Positions 17,326-25,808 of a DNA stretch of 64,000 nt are shown in pieces. The notes under the pieces were generated by a model. That model saw only the letters and a program-made list of their open reading frames with translations, did not search any database and was not told the origin of the DNA. The stretch comes from Verrucomicrobiota bacterium JB022 (GTDB lineage: Bacteria > Verrucomicrobiota > Verrucomicrobiia > Opitutales > Oceanipulchritudinaceae), in the NCBI GenBank assembly GCA_030673845.1, contig JAUTCQ010000011.1, positions 1 through 64,000 of the forward strand, written 5' to 3'. A program made the position numbers and the translations under genes. The first letter of the stretch is position 1, and every line of letters begins with the position of its first letter.

Positions 17326-19456
17326 GGGAAAGCTCCGAGGCGAGCGTGACGGTGCATTCGGCGGGAACCGGCGCGCCCAGCTCCTGCGAGCGGGCGTTGG
17401 GCGAGCTGGTGCCGACGACCACGCGATATTCGCCCGCCGGCAGCACGCGGCGGCCTTCCGCGTCGAACTGGCTAAAGCTCTTCGCCGGCAACTGGAACGA
17501 CACGCGTTTGCTGCCGCCCGCCGGGAGCGTGACCTTCTCGAAGCCGACCAGCGTAGCGTGTGGGGCGTTCGGCCAGCTCTTGGGCGGCACCACGTAGCAC
17601 TGCACCGTCTCGGCAAACTCACGCTGCCCCTCGTTGCGCACCTCCACTTCGACTTCGACGAGGCCCTCGGGCCTAAGCGTTGCCGTGGAGGGCGAAACCA
17701 GCCGGTAGCTGGAGGTGCCGTAGGTGAGGCCGAAGCCAAAGGGGTAGAGGGGCGTCTTGTCGGCAAAACGATAGGTGCGGCCCTGCAGGTGGTAGTCGTT
17801 GAAGGCCGGGAGGTCTTCCGTGCGCATGGGCGTGGAGAACGGCATCCGACCCGAAGGCGCCACCGTGCCAAAGAGCACATCCGCCACGCCGCGGCCACCT
17901 TCGCAACCCGGGTACCCGACAAACAGGACCGCGTCGGCCAGCTCGTGGGCTTCAGGCGCGGCGATGGCGCTGCCGCCGGTCAAGACCAGCACGAGCTTCT
18001 TGCTGTGTTGGCGCAGCTCGCGGAGGAAGTTCATCTGCACTTCGGGCAACTCCACGCGGTCGCGGTCGCCGCCGGAGGACGAGGCCACGGTGTCGCCCTC
18101 TTCGCCTTCGAGCGTATGGTCGAGGCCCATCACGGCGATGACCACATCGGAAACTTCGGCAGCCGGGAAGGTGTAGTTCACCCCCGGGGCCTGCGGGCTG
18201 AGGATCGGGCAGCCGGGGCGGTATTTGACGGCGGTGTTCGGTTCCGTCGCCTCCAGAATGCCCTGGAAGATCGTCACCATCTCGGGAGAGACGCCGTAGT
18301 AGTTGCCGAGCAGCGCCCCGTAATTGGCGGCGGTCGGCCCGACTACCAGCAGGCGCTCCGGGTCGCGGTTCAGCGGCAGCACGTTACCGGCGTTCTTGAG
18401 CAGCACCGCCGATTCGGCGGCGGCTCGGCGGGCGAGCTGCCGGTGCTCCGGGCCGTCCACGATCTCCAGCGGGAGCTGGGTCCACTGCACCCGCTCCTCT
18501 GGGTCGAAGAGGCCGAGGCGGAACTTGGTCGAGAGCAGGCGGCGCACGGCGGTGTCGATCTCCGCCTCGGTAATGCGGCCCTTTTCGAGCGCCACGCTGA
18601 GGTCGTTGAAGGTGCAGCCGCAGTTGAGGTCGCAGCCCATGCGCACGGCCAGCGCAGCGGACTCGGCGGCGTTGCTCGTCACCTGGTGGTAGAGGTGGAA
18701 ATCGTCGATCGCGCCGCAGTCGCTCACGTAGTGGCCCTCGAAGCCCCACTGGCCCCGCAGGATCTGGTTGATCAACAGGTCGCTGGCGCAGCAGGCCTCG
18801 CCGAGCGTGCGGTTATAGGCCCCCATGAAGGCCTCGACGCCCTCGCGGCTCAGGCGCTCGAAGGCCGGGAGATAGGTCTCCCACAAATCTTTCTGCGTGG
18901 GCTGGGCATCGAATTCGTGCCGTTCGGACTCTGGGCCGCTGTGCACCGCGTAGTGCTTGGCGCAGGCGGCCACCTTTAGATACTTGTCGTCGTCGCCCTG
19001 CAGGCCGTGGACGACACAGGTCGCAAGCTCGGCGGTGAGGAAGGGGTCTTCGCCAAAGGCTTCCTGCCCTCGCCCCCAGCGCGGATCGCGCACGATGTTG
19101 ACGTTGGGCGTCCAGAAGGTGAGGCCGCGATAGATCCCGCGCTTGCCCCGGCGGGCGGCGTCATGGTGCTTGGCGCGGGCCTCATCGGAGATGGCGGTGG
19201 CGACCTGCCCGACCAACTCACGATTCCAGGTTGCGGCGAGGCCAATCACCTGAGGAAACACCGTGGCGCGGCCCGCCCTCCCCACCCCGTGGCAGGCCTC
19301 GTTCCACCAATTGTAGGCGGGCACCTCAAGGCGCTCGATCGGGTGGTTGTCGTGCATCATCTGGCCGATCTTTTCAAGCGGGGTCATGCGACCGAGCAGG
19401 TCGTCGATGCGCTCTTCCAACGGCAGGTCGGGGTTTTGATACGGGAACTTTGGCAT
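17306..19456 (-). CDS. GH3 beta-xylosidase-like glycoside hydrolase (no signal peptide)
   Basis: A cytoplasmic-looking GH3 enzyme of 716 residues with the xylosidase-type pattern: [20 protein letters not shown] near residue 50, [32 protein letters not shown], and [14 protein letters not shown], where Asp246 is the probable nucleophile. The SDC variant and the NWWNEA block are usual in beta-xylosidase/arabinosidase members. A GH3 C-terminal domain and an FnIII-like end (residues 590-700) follow. The start is set at the ATG at 19456 ([16 protein letters not shown]); an ATG 33 bases upstream is possible. It probably cleaves imported xylooligosaccharides. It heads the minus-strand run and is divergent from the LacI gene. 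Confidence 0.91.
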   Translation of the reverse strand: MPKFPYQNPDLPLEERIDDLLGRMTPLEKIGQMMHDNHPIERLEVPAYNWWNEACHGVGRAGRATVFPQVIGLAATWNRELVGQVATAISDEARAKHHDAARRGKRGIYRGLTFWTPNVNIVRDPRWGRGQEAFGEDPFLTAELATCVVHGLQGDDDKYLKVAACAKHYAVHSGPESERHEFDAQPTQKDLWETYLPAFERLSREGVEAFMGAYNRTLGEACCASDLLINQILRGQWGFEGHYVSDCGAIDDFHLYHQVTSNAAESAALAVRMGCDLNCGCTFNDLSVALEKGRITEAEIDTAVRRLLSTKFRLGLFDPEERVQWTQLPLEIVDGPEHRQLARRAAAESAVLLKNAGNVLPLNRDPERLLVVGPTAANYGALLGNYYGVSPEMVTIFQGILEATEPNTAVKYRPGCPILSPQAPGVNYTFPAAEVSDVVIAVMGLDHTLEGEEGDTVASSSGGDRDRVELPEVQMNFLRELRQHSKKLVLVLTGGSAIAAPEAHELADAVLFVGYPGCEGGRGVADVLFGTVAPSGRMPFSTPMRTEDLPAFNDYHLQGRTYRFADKTPLYPFGFGLTYGTSSYRLVSPSTATLRPEGLVEVEVEVRNEGQREFAETVQCYVVPPKSWPNAPHATLVGFEKVTLPAGGSKRVSFQLPAKSFSQFDAEGRRVLPAGEYRVVVGTSSPNARSQELGAPVPAECTVTLASELSHAGARS

Positions 19457-19632
19457 GGCCGGAATTTTCGAAGGGGGAGACAATGGCATACCCGGGGCGT
19501 GCCCAACCAGCGGTGGGTGCCAAGGAAAGACCGCGTTTGCAGTCCGGGGGGTGGGGTTGAATCAGGAGCCGGGGTAAGCCGCTGGGGCCGAATATCCACC
19601 ACCGCCAGCCTGGGCACAACGCAAGCTCTATG

Positions 19633-19642
19633 CTAACATTAG
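19633..19642. promoter_or_regulatory. Short dyad in the GH3/LacI divergent promoter
   Basis: CTAA-CA-TTAG, a small inverted repeat in the 259-base space between the divergent GH3 and LacI genes, overlapping a TATGCT that could serve as a -10 box for the LacI gene. It is a plausible operator half-site region but short enough to arise by chance. Confidence 0.25.
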
Positions 19643-19715
19643 AACCCGAAATCCGTTGCGCCTTGACCTCGGATGGTTTGAAGTCTCCTCCACTCCTCTA
19701 CCCCTACCCCAAACC

Positions 19716-20852
19716 ATGGCTTCCAAGCGTATTACCCTGGCGGATATCGCGCGCGCGGACGGCACCCACGTGACTACGGTCTCGCTCGCAATGCGCAACA
19801 GCCCCAAGCTCCCGGAGGCGACCCGCCGCCGCATCCAGGAGCTGGCGGAGAAGATGGGCTACCGGCCCGACCCCGTGCTGCGCGCCCTCGTCTCTTACCG
19901 CGAAGGCGCTCGCGAGCATTACGACCGCAAGACCCTCGCCTACGTCACCAACTGGACGACCCGCTGGGGCTGGAAGGACGTTACCGCCCACCCCCAGTTC
20001 TTCGACGGAGCCAAGGCGGCAGCCGAGCGCCTGGGCTATCGGCTGGAGCACTATTGGCTACGCGAACCGGGCCTGAGCCATGGGCGCCTGAGCCGCATCC
20101 TCAATTCGCGCGGCATCGACGGGCTGATCATCGCCTCCCACGCGCGGGAGATGGAAGACAGTCTGGCGCTCGACTGGGAGCACTTCGCCGCCGTCAAGAT
20201 CGACTTCTTCCCCCACTACCCGACCCTTAACAACGTGACGAACAACCAGTGCGGCATCATGCGGCTGGCCATGCGCAAGGTGCTGGAGGCTGGCTACACC
20301 CGCATCGGTTGTATCATGCACCGGGGTTGGGACTTGAGCGTCGACCGCATGTGGACCGCCGGCTACCTCGTGGAGCAGCAACAGATCCCGGAGACTTCGC
20401 GGCTGCCGGTGTGCCTCTTCCCCGCCTATCACCCGGTCGACACCTGGATCCACGAAAACCAGAGCACGGTGCAGATCGACGCCACCCGCCTGCGCCGCTG
20501 GCTCGACGCGTGGCAGCCGGAGGTGATCATCACCAACGGGATCTTTGTGCGCGACGCGATCGAAGAGCTGGGCCTGCGGGTGCCGCGCGACGTGTGCCTG
20601 GTTGATCTCTTTCTCGACCGCTTCGACGGCACGGTCGCTGGCGTGCAGCAAAACCATGACGAGGTGGGCGCGGCGGCCATCTCACTGCTGGCAGGCCAGC
20701 TGACCCAAAACATCCGGGGCATCCCACGTATCCCCACGACGACTTTCATCGAAGGCACTTGGCACGACGGTGCCACCCTGCCCTTGCGGCGTCGCCGGCA
20801 GCCCGCCGTCGGCGTGCCCGAAGAGGCGGCGGTACCCCTGGAGGCCGAATAA
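19716..20852 (+). CDS. LacI-family transcriptional regulator
   Basis: A 378-residue regulator with an N-terminal LacI helix-turn-helix (ITLADIARADGTHVTTVSLA, residues 6-25; second part ATRRRIQELAEKMGYRPDP) and a periplasmic-binding-protein-like effector domain (residues 70-345). The start is placed at the ATG at 19716 so that the HTH begins at residue 6; the preceding codons are C-rich leader (CTCTACCCCTACCCCAAACC). It is divergent from the GH3-to-SDR run and probably controls it in response to a xylan- or uronate-derived sugar. It ends with a Pro/Arg/Glu-rich tail of about 30 residues not seen in classical LacI. Confidence 0.92.
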   Translation: MASKRITLADIARADGTHVTTVSLAMRNSPKLPEATRRRIQELAEKMGYRPDPVLRALVSYREGAREHYDRKTLAYVTNWTTRWGWKDVTAHPQFFDGAKAAAERLGYRLEHYWLREPGLSHGRLSRILNSRGIDGLIIASHAREMEDSLALDWEHFAAVKIDFFPHYPTLNNVTNNQCGIMRLAMRKVLEAGYTRIGCIMHRGWDLSVDRMWTAGYLVEQQQIPETSRLPVCLFPAYHPVDTWIHENQSTVQIDATRLRRWLDAWQPEVIITNGIFVRDAIEELGLRVPRDVCLVDLFLDRFDGTVAGVQQNHDEVGAAAISLLAGQLTQNIRGIPRIPTTTFIEGTWHDGATLPLRRRRQPAVGVPEEAAVPLEAE

Positions 20853-20895
20853 CGCCGGGCTGCCCCACAGCTGGATCGCTCTCGTATTCATGGCG

Positions 20896-20923
20896 ATTTC
20901 ATTCTATTTCATTTGCATTTCAT
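20896..20923. promoter_or_regulatory. Three helically phased ATTTCAT repeats upstream of the TRAP operon
   Basis: ATTTCAT occurs at 20896-20902, 20906-20912 and 20917-20923, that is at 10- and 11-base spacing, so all three face the same side of the helix. The block lies about 145 bases before dctP. TTTCAT is also the half-site of the enterobacterial KdgR (IclR-family) operator, and an IclR regulator is encoded just downstream of this gene set, so it is a candidate operator. Confidence 0.45.
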
Positions 20924-21067
20924 CACCCGGCCCTCAAGCGTAGCGGGCACAGAGGCTCCAAGGCTTCCGCCCCCTCCGGTTGCTTTTGGCTGGAAGTCCC
21001 AGTCTCAGCAGCCTTTAGTCGCATGTGCCGGGCGCAAGCCCGTCCCCGAAATCCCCCCTTCAACCTC

Positions 21068-22084
21068 ATGGACAAAAAGTCCCTTTCGTTTCTCTTCGTC
21101 GGCCTCCTGATCGGAGTATTCGGCGCCACAGTCACCCTGGCGGTGATGGCGGGCTCCGGCTACGGATCGGGCAGCAGCCAGACGAAGGTCCTCAAACTGG
21201 CGCACTCGCTGGACCAGGCGCACCCCGTCCACCTGGCCATGGTTCACATGGCGGAAAAGGTGGCCGAAAACTCCGGCGGCGCCCTCCAGGTGCAGATCTT
21301 CCCCAACGGTCAGCTGGGCACGGAAACCGAGACGGTGGCCCAGGTGCAGCGTGGCGCGTTGGCGCTCGTAAAGACCTCCGCCGCCAGCATGGAAGCCCTC
21401 GTGCCCGAAATGGGCGTCTTCTCCGTGCCGTATCTCTTCCGCGACGAAGAGCATTACTGGAATGTGCTGAACGGCCCGGTGGGCGAAGAATTCCTGCAAA
21501 TGGGCGTGAGCCAGGGCCTGCACGGTCTCACCTATTACGACGCCGGTGCCCGTAGCTTTTACGCCAGCAAAAAGCCGATCCAGACCCCCGCCGACCTCCG
21601 GGGCATGAAGGTGCGCGTGATGCAGAGCGACGGCGCGATCTCCGGCCTTGCCGCCACCGGCGCCTCCCCGACGCCGGTGCCGTGGGGCGACCTCTATACG
21701 GCCCTGCAGCAGGGCATGGTCGACGCCGCCGAAAACAACGTGCCGAGCTACTTTACCAGCCGCCACTACGAGGTGGCCCCCTATTTTTCGCTGGATGAGC
21801 ACATGCGCATCCCCGACATCCTGTTGATCAGCGAAGTCGTCTGGAACAACCTCACGCCGGAGGAAAAGCAGTGGCTGACCGATGCCGCTGACACCTCCCT
21901 CCAGTTCCAGCGTGAGCTGTGGGCCGAGCAGACCGAGGCCAACCTGAAAGAGTTGGAAAACCTGGGTGTGAAAATCTACCACCCCGACCAGAAGCCCTTT
22001 GCCGCCGCCGTGCAGGATTACCAGAACTCTCTGCGCCAGACGCGCCTCGGCAAGTACATCGAAGCAATCGAGGAGGTCCAATGA
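21068..22084 (+). CDS. dctP: TRAP transporter substrate-binding protein
   Basis: Extracytoplasmic solute receptor of a tripartite ATP-independent periplasmic transporter. It has 338 residues, with an N-terminal hydrophobic segment (residues 6-29) that is a signal peptide or membrane anchor followed by a Gly/Ser linker. The DctP fold is shown by LKLAHSLDQAHPVHLAM, IFPNGQLGTETETVAQVQRG, LRGMKVRVMQSD near residue 180 and the QQGMVDAAENN block that follows it. The substrate is probably a hexuronate or unsaturated uronate, because kduI and kduD follow. The start at 21068 gives a proper signal sequence; longer in-frame extensions do not. The gene overlaps dctQ by the ATGA arrangement. Confidence 0.93.
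   Translation: MDKKSLSFLFVGLLIGVFGATVTLAVMAGSGYGSGSSQTKVLKLAHSLDQAHPVHLAMVHMAEKVAENSGGALQVQIFPNGQLGTETETVAQVQRGALALVKTSAASMEALVPEMGVFSVPYLFRDEEHYWNVLNGPVGEEFLQMGVSQGLHGLTYYDAGARSFYASKKPIQTPADLRGMKVRVMQSDGAISGLAATGASPTPVPWGDLYTALQQGMVDAAENNVPSYFTSRHYEVAPYFSLDEHMRIPDILLISEVVWNNLTPEEKQWLTDAADTSLQFQRELWAEQTEANLKELENLGVKIYHPDQKPFAAAVQDYQNSLRQTRLGKYIEAIEEVQ
22071..22076 (+). promoter_or_regulatory. Shine-Dalgarno-like AGGAGG before dctQ
   Basis: AGGAGG sits four bases before the dctQ ATG, inside the last codons of dctP. It is the clearest Shine-Dalgarno match in the window, although the Glu-Glu codons of dctP could produce it by chance. Genes that begin transcripts here lack such sites. Confidence 0.4.
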
Positions 22085-22626
22085 GCACCGCATCTTCCCC
22101 GTCTTTTCTCAGCCGCGGCCTCAATGTGCTGGCCGCCATCCTGAACTTCCTCCTCATCGTCTCCATGGCCCTGCTGGTGCTGGCGGTGTTGTGGGGCGTC
22201 GTGAGCCGCTACGTGCTTGGCTCGCCCAGTAGCTGGACGGAGCCGCTCGCCACCTACCTGCTGATGTGGGTATCGCTGCTCGGTGCCGCCGTGGTCTTCC
22301 GCGAGCGCGGCCACCTGGGGGTCGACTACTTCATGACGATCATCAACCCCAACGCCCGCCGCATCGCCAAGCTGGCCGCAGAGCTGATCGTGATGTCCTT
22401 TGCCGGTTACGTGATGGTCTACGGCGGCAGCAGCCTCGTGAGCCGCGCCCTGGCGACAGGCGAAACGGTGGCTGGCCTCGGCATGTTGCTGGGCCCGATC
22501 TACCTCGCCATCCCCATCAGCGGCGTCTTCTTCATGCTTTTTGGCATCGAGCACCTCGTGGAGTGGGCGCGTGAGCCCAAGCTGGCCGAGGCCGAGCCCG
22601 TGCACGCCATCGACCCCGAAATCTAG
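22081..22626 (+). CDS. dctQ: TRAP transporter small permease
   Basis: The four-helix small membrane subunit of the TRAP transporter, 181 residues. Hydrophobic segments lie near residues 18-40, 53-75, 95-117 and 135-160, and the WTEPLATYLLMWVSLLGAA stretch near residue 45 is typical of DctQ. The ATG overlaps the dctP stop codon (ATGA), indicating translational coupling. The start is confirmed by this overlap and by the lack of family similarity further upstream. It works with DctM to couple sodium influx to uptake of the DctP-bound solute. Confidence 0.93.
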   Translation: MSTASSPSFLSRGLNVLAAILNFLLIVSMALLVLAVLWGVVSRYVLGSPSSWTEPLATYLLMWVSLLGAAVVFRERGHLGVDYFMTIINPNARRIAKLAAELIVMSFAGYVMVYGGSSLVSRALATGETVAGLGMLLGPIYLAIPISGVFFMLFGIEHLVEWAREPKLAEAEPVHAIDPEI

Positions 22627-22646
22627 ATCCTGCCCTCCCCCGCAAC

Positions 22647-23954
22647 ATGGACCTACAAATTCTGATTTTGCTGCTTTCCTTCACGGCCCTCCTGCTCATG
22701 GACGTGCCCGTGGCGGTCTGTATCGGCGTGGCCACCGTGCTCACGATGTATTCGATCGGCGAAGTGCCCACCGAATATATCACCGCTCAACGCCTTTCCA
22801 CCGGTATCGCCAGCTTCCCCTTGCTGGCCATCCCCTTCTTTGTGCTTGCCGGCGTGCTGATGGGCGCGGGCGGCATGGCCCGACGCCTGATGGACTTCGC
22901 CAACGCCCTCGTCGGCGGCTTCCACAACGGCCTCAGCTACGTCAACACCATCACCTGCATGCTCTTCGGCGCCGTTTCGGGCTCCGCCGCTGCGGCGGTG
23001 TCTTCCATCGGCAGCTTCATGATGCCGGAGATGGAGCGCAAGGGCTACGGGCGCCCGTTTTCGGTCGCCTTGACCACGACTTCCGCTACCACGGGCCTGC
23101 TCATCCCGCCCAGCAATATCATGATCGTGTATGCGGTCGTGGCGGGTAATGTGAGCATCACCTCGCTCTTCATCGCCGGGGTCGTGCCGGGGATGGTCGT
23201 CGGTGGCCTCCTGATGGTCGCCTCGTGGTGGGTGCAGCGCAAGAACCGCAGCGAAGAGCTTTCGCACGCTTCGCCCCGCAAGATGCTGATCAGCTTCCTG
23301 CAGGCGGTGCCCAGCCTCGCGCTGATCTTCATCGTGATGGGCGGTATCCTGGGCGGGATCTTTTCCGCCACGGAGGCCTCCGCCGTCGCCGCGCTGTATG
23401 CCTTCCTGCTCGGGGTGGTCTTCTACCGCGAGGTGAAGATCAAGCAGATCCCCGAAGTGCTGCTGCAAAGCGCCAAGACGACCGCCATCGTGATGTTCCT
23501 CGTCGGCGCCAGCCAGGCGATGAGCTGGGTGCTCTCTTACGAGATGATCCCGCAGACGGTGAGCGACGCCATGCTCGCCATCAGCGACTCGCCCATCGTC
23601 ACCCTGCTGATCATCAACATCCTGCTGCTCGTCGTGGGCACGTTTATGGACATGACGCCGGCGGTGCTGATCTTCACGCCTATCTTCCTGCCGGTGGTGA
23701 CCGGCTTCGGCATGGACCCCGTGCACTTCGGCATCATGATGATCGCCAACCTTTGCATCGGCCTCTGCACCCCGCCGGTCGGCACCTGCCTGTTCGTCGG
23801 CTGCGGCGTGGGCAAGACGACGCTCGCCCAGGTGATGCGCCCGCTGGTCCCGATGTTTATCGCAATGTTTGCCGGCCTGCTGATCATCAGCTACGTGCCC
23901 GCCGTTTCGCTCTGGCTGCCGAACTTCATCGAGAGCCTGCTGCCCGGCCAATAA
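22647..23954 (+). CDS. dctM: TRAP transporter large permease
   Basis: The large multi-helix subunit of the TRAP transporter, 435 residues, about 12 hydrophobic segments. Typical DctM features are FPLLAIPFFVLAGVLMGAGG near residue 53, the GAVSGSAAAAVSSIGS loop near residue 110, LIPPSNIMIVYAVV, and FTPIFLPVVTGFGMDPVHFG near residue 345 with CTPPVGTCLFVGCGV after it. The gene begins 20 bases after dctQ, preceded by CCTGCCCTCCCCCGCAAC, and is followed by a strong terminator, so dctPQM probably form one transcript. The likely substrate is a uronate, from context. Confidence 0.94.
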   Translation: MDLQILILLLSFTALLLMDVPVAVCIGVATVLTMYSIGEVPTEYITAQRLSTGIASFPLLAIPFFVLAGVLMGAGGMARRLMDFANALVGGFHNGLSYVNTITCMLFGAVSGSAAAAVSSIGSFMMPEMERKGYGRPFSVALTTTSATTGLLIPPSNIMIVYAVVAGNVSITSLFIAGVVPGMVVGGLLMVASWWVQRKNRSEELSHASPRKMLISFLQAVPSLALIFIVMGGILGGIFSATEASAVAALYAFLLGVVFYREVKIKQIPEVLLQSAKTTAIVMFLVGASQAMSWVLSYEMIPQTVSDAMLAISDSPIVTLLIINILLLVVGTFMDMTPAVLIFTPIFLPVVTGFGMDPVHFGIMMIANLCIGLCTPPVGTCLFVGCGVGKTTLAQVMRPLVPMFIAMFAGLLIISYVPAVSLWLPNFIESLLPGQ

Positions 23955-23980
23955 ACCGGCGCCCGGCCTTTTTCTCCCGA

Positions 23981-24014
23981 CTGGAGGCGCGTGCTGCACG
24001 CCCTCCAGTTTTTT
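23981..24014 (+). terminator. Rho-independent terminator after dctM
   Basis: CTGGAGG-CGCGTG pairs with CACGC-CCTCCAG (one bulge) around a CTG loop, followed by TTTTTT. It lies 27 bases after the dctM stop and separates the TRAP transcript from kduID. Confidence 0.9.
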
Positions 24015-24020
24015 ACTGGG

Positions 24021-24057
24021 CCAAAGTGTTCATATTTGGATAATATGTCCATTTTGG
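24021..24057. promoter_or_regulatory. 37-base nested dyad, candidate operator of kduID
   Basis: Two inverted-repeat layers share one centre at 24039: inner arms CATATT (24031-24036) and AATATG (24042-24047) are perfect; outer arms CCAAAGTG (24021-24028) and CATTTTGG (24050-24057) match at seven of eight positions. The element lies between the dctM terminator and kduI, where the kduID promoter must be. A perfect 12-base palindrome ACGGTGCACCGT also lies nearby at 24082-24093. Confidence 0.5.
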
Positions 24058-24159
24058 TTTACAGAGGCCGACGCCTTTCCTACGGTGCACCGTCTAGGCG
24101 CTGGACTGTGGTTACGGCGCTGCCCGATCAAACCTCTCCCAACAATCTACCCGAATTTC

Positions 24160-24984
24160 ATGCTGTATACATTGCCTCCCGAAATGGTCCGCCGGGCCGA
24201 TACTCAAGAACTGCGCGACAACTTCCTGCTCGCCGGCCTCTTCGCCCAGGGCGAGATCAAGCTGCGCGTGTGCGAGCTCGACCGCGTGGTCGTAGGCGGC
24301 GTGGTGCCGACCTCCGGTGCGCTGGAGCTGCCGGCGCTCAAGGAGCTGGCCTGCGAATACTTCTGCGAACGCCGCGAGCTGGGTGTGATCAACCTCGGCG
24401 GCGAGGGCGACGTGACCGTCGACGGCGAAACGTTTTCCATCGGCCACTGCGACGCCGTCTACGTGAGCCGCGGCAGCAAGAAGGTGACGTTTGCCTCCAA
24501 GGACAACGCCAAGCCCGCGCAGTTTTACCTCGTGAGCTACCCCGCCCACAAGGAATACCCGACCAAGCTCGTGCGCCATGCCGACGTCGAGCCGCGCGTG
24601 CTCGGCCAGAAGACGACGGCCAACTGCCGCAAGCTCTACCAGCTGATCGTGCCCGGCCGCGCCGATAGCTGCCAGCTCGTGATGGGCTTTACCAAGATCG
24701 AAGACGGCAGCGTGTGGAACACCATGCCGCCGCATACCCACCTGCGCCGCTCCGAAGTGTATTGCTACTTCGACGTGAGCGAAGGTGCGCTTGTCTTCCA
24801 CTTCATGGGCGAGCCCACCGAAACGCGCCACCTCGTGATGCGCGAAAAGGACGCCGTGCTCTCCCCCGCCTGGTCGATCCACTCCGGCGCGGGCACCGGC
24901 CCCTACAGCTTTGTCTGGGCCATGGGCGGCGAAAACCAGTCGTTTGACGACATGGACCACTGCGACCTCAGCACCCTGCGCTAA
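24160..24984 (+). CDS. kduI: 5-keto-4-deoxyuronate isomerase
   Basis: Isomerises 4-deoxy-L-threo-5-hexosulose uronate, the product formed from unsaturated uronates, to 2,5-diketo-3-deoxygluconate. The 274-residue length is normal. KduI landmarks are visible: RELGVINLGG-type core near residue 67, YVSRGSKKVTF, FYLVSYPAHKEYPT, and the zinc-binding segment MPPHTHLRRSEVYCYFD near residue 190, with a later SPAWSIHSGAGT providing another His. The start at 24160 gives the standard N-terminus with the MVRRADTQELRDNFL block at residue 9; frame upstream has no similarity. It is followed without a gap by kduD. Confidence 0.95.
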   Translation: MLYTLPPEMVRRADTQELRDNFLLAGLFAQGEIKLRVCELDRVVVGGVVPTSGALELPALKELACEYFCERRELGVINLGGEGDVTVDGETFSIGHCDAVYVSRGSKKVTFASKDNAKPAQFYLVSYPAHKEYPTKLVRHADVEPRVLGQKTTANCRKLYQLIVPGRADSCQLVMGFTKIEDGSVWNTMPPHTHLRRSEVYCYFDVSEGALVFHFMGEPTETRHLVMREKDAVLSPAWSIHSGAGTGPYSFVWAMGGENQSFDDMDHCDLSTLR

Positions 24985-25752
24985 ATGAGCCAAGCAGCCA
25001 ACTTTGACCTGAGCGGCAAAACCGCCATCGTGACCGGAGCCTCCAAGGGCCTCGGTGCCGCCATCGCCATCGGCCTCGCCCAATCGGGCGCCGACGTGGC
25101 CCTGGTGGCCCGCGGCGACCTCTCCGAAACTCGCGCCGGGGTCGAAAAGGCCGGGCGCAAGGCCTTCGAGATCCCCGCCGACCTTTGCAACCGCGAGGAG
25201 ACCCGTCAGGTGCTGCCCCGCATCCGCGAAGCCATCGGCGGCGAGCCCGACATCCTCGTCAACAACGCCGGCACCATCCGCCGCGCCGACTTCCTCGACT
25301 TCAGCGAAAAGGACTGGGACGAGGTGCTGGAGCTCAACCTGACCTCCCTCTTCCTCCTCAGCCAGGAGTTTGCTCGTGGCGTGGTCAAGGCAGGCAAGCC
25401 GGGCAAGATCATCCAGATCGCCTCGATGCTCTCCTACCAGGGCGGCATCCGCGTGCCCTCCTACACTGCCTCGAAGAGCGCAGTGATGGGGCTGACGCGC
25501 CTGATGGCCAACGAGCTGGCGCCGCACCAGATCAACGTCAACGCCATCGCCCCCGGCTACATGGCGACGGAGAACACCGCACCGCTGCGGGCCGACGAAG
25601 CGCGCAACAAGGCGATCCTCGACCGCATCCCCGCCGGGCGCTGGGGCGACCCGACCGACATCGTGGGGCCGACCGTCTTTCTCGCCTCCGCCGCCTCCAA
25701 CTACCTGCAGGGCTACACCATCGCCGTCGACGGCGGCTGGCTCGCCCGCTAA
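24985..25752 (+). CDS. kduD: 2-dehydro-3-deoxy-D-gluconate 5-dehydrogenase
   Basis: An SDR enzyme that reduces 2,5-diketo-3-deoxygluconate to 2-keto-3-deoxygluconate, the step after KduI. The 255-residue sequence has TGASKGLG (residues 17-24), NNAG (93-96), Ser147, Tyr160 and Lys164, and the KduD-like details NNAGTIRRADFLDFSEKDWD, FARGVVKAG and MATENTAPLRAD. The ATG follows the kduI stop directly (TAAATG), a tight coupling consistent with a two-gene operon. A good terminator follows 14 bases after the stop codon. Confidence 0.95.
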   Translation: MSQAANFDLSGKTAIVTGASKGLGAAIAIGLAQSGADVALVARGDLSETRAGVEKAGRKAFEIPADLCNREETRQVLPRIREAIGGEPDILVNNAGTIRRADFLDFSEKDWDEVLELNLTSLFLLSQEFARGVVKAGKPGKIIQIASMLSYQGGIRVPSYTASKSAVMGLTRLMANELAPHQINVNAIAPGYMATENTAPLRADEARNKAILDRIPAGRWGDPTDIVGPTVFLASAASNYLQGYTIAVDGGWLAR

Positions 25753-25766
25753 GAAGCTTGTTTCAC

Positions 25767-25798
25767 GCGCCGGGCCTGCCAAACGCCCGGCGCTTTTT
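25767..25798 (+). terminator. Rho-independent terminator after kduD
   Basis: A perfect 9-bp GC-rich stem, GCGCCGGGC/GCCCGGCGC with a nine-base loop, is followed by TTTTT. The iclR start codon lies only 11 bases after its end. Confidence 0.92.
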
Positions 25799-25808
25799 GT
25801 CTCTTCCC

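Noticed and set aside
24112-25782. Minus-strand open frame of 556 codons opposite kduI and kduD
   Set aside because: Shadow of two well-identified enzymes; no domain similarity and a composition dominated by Ala, Gly, His and Val.
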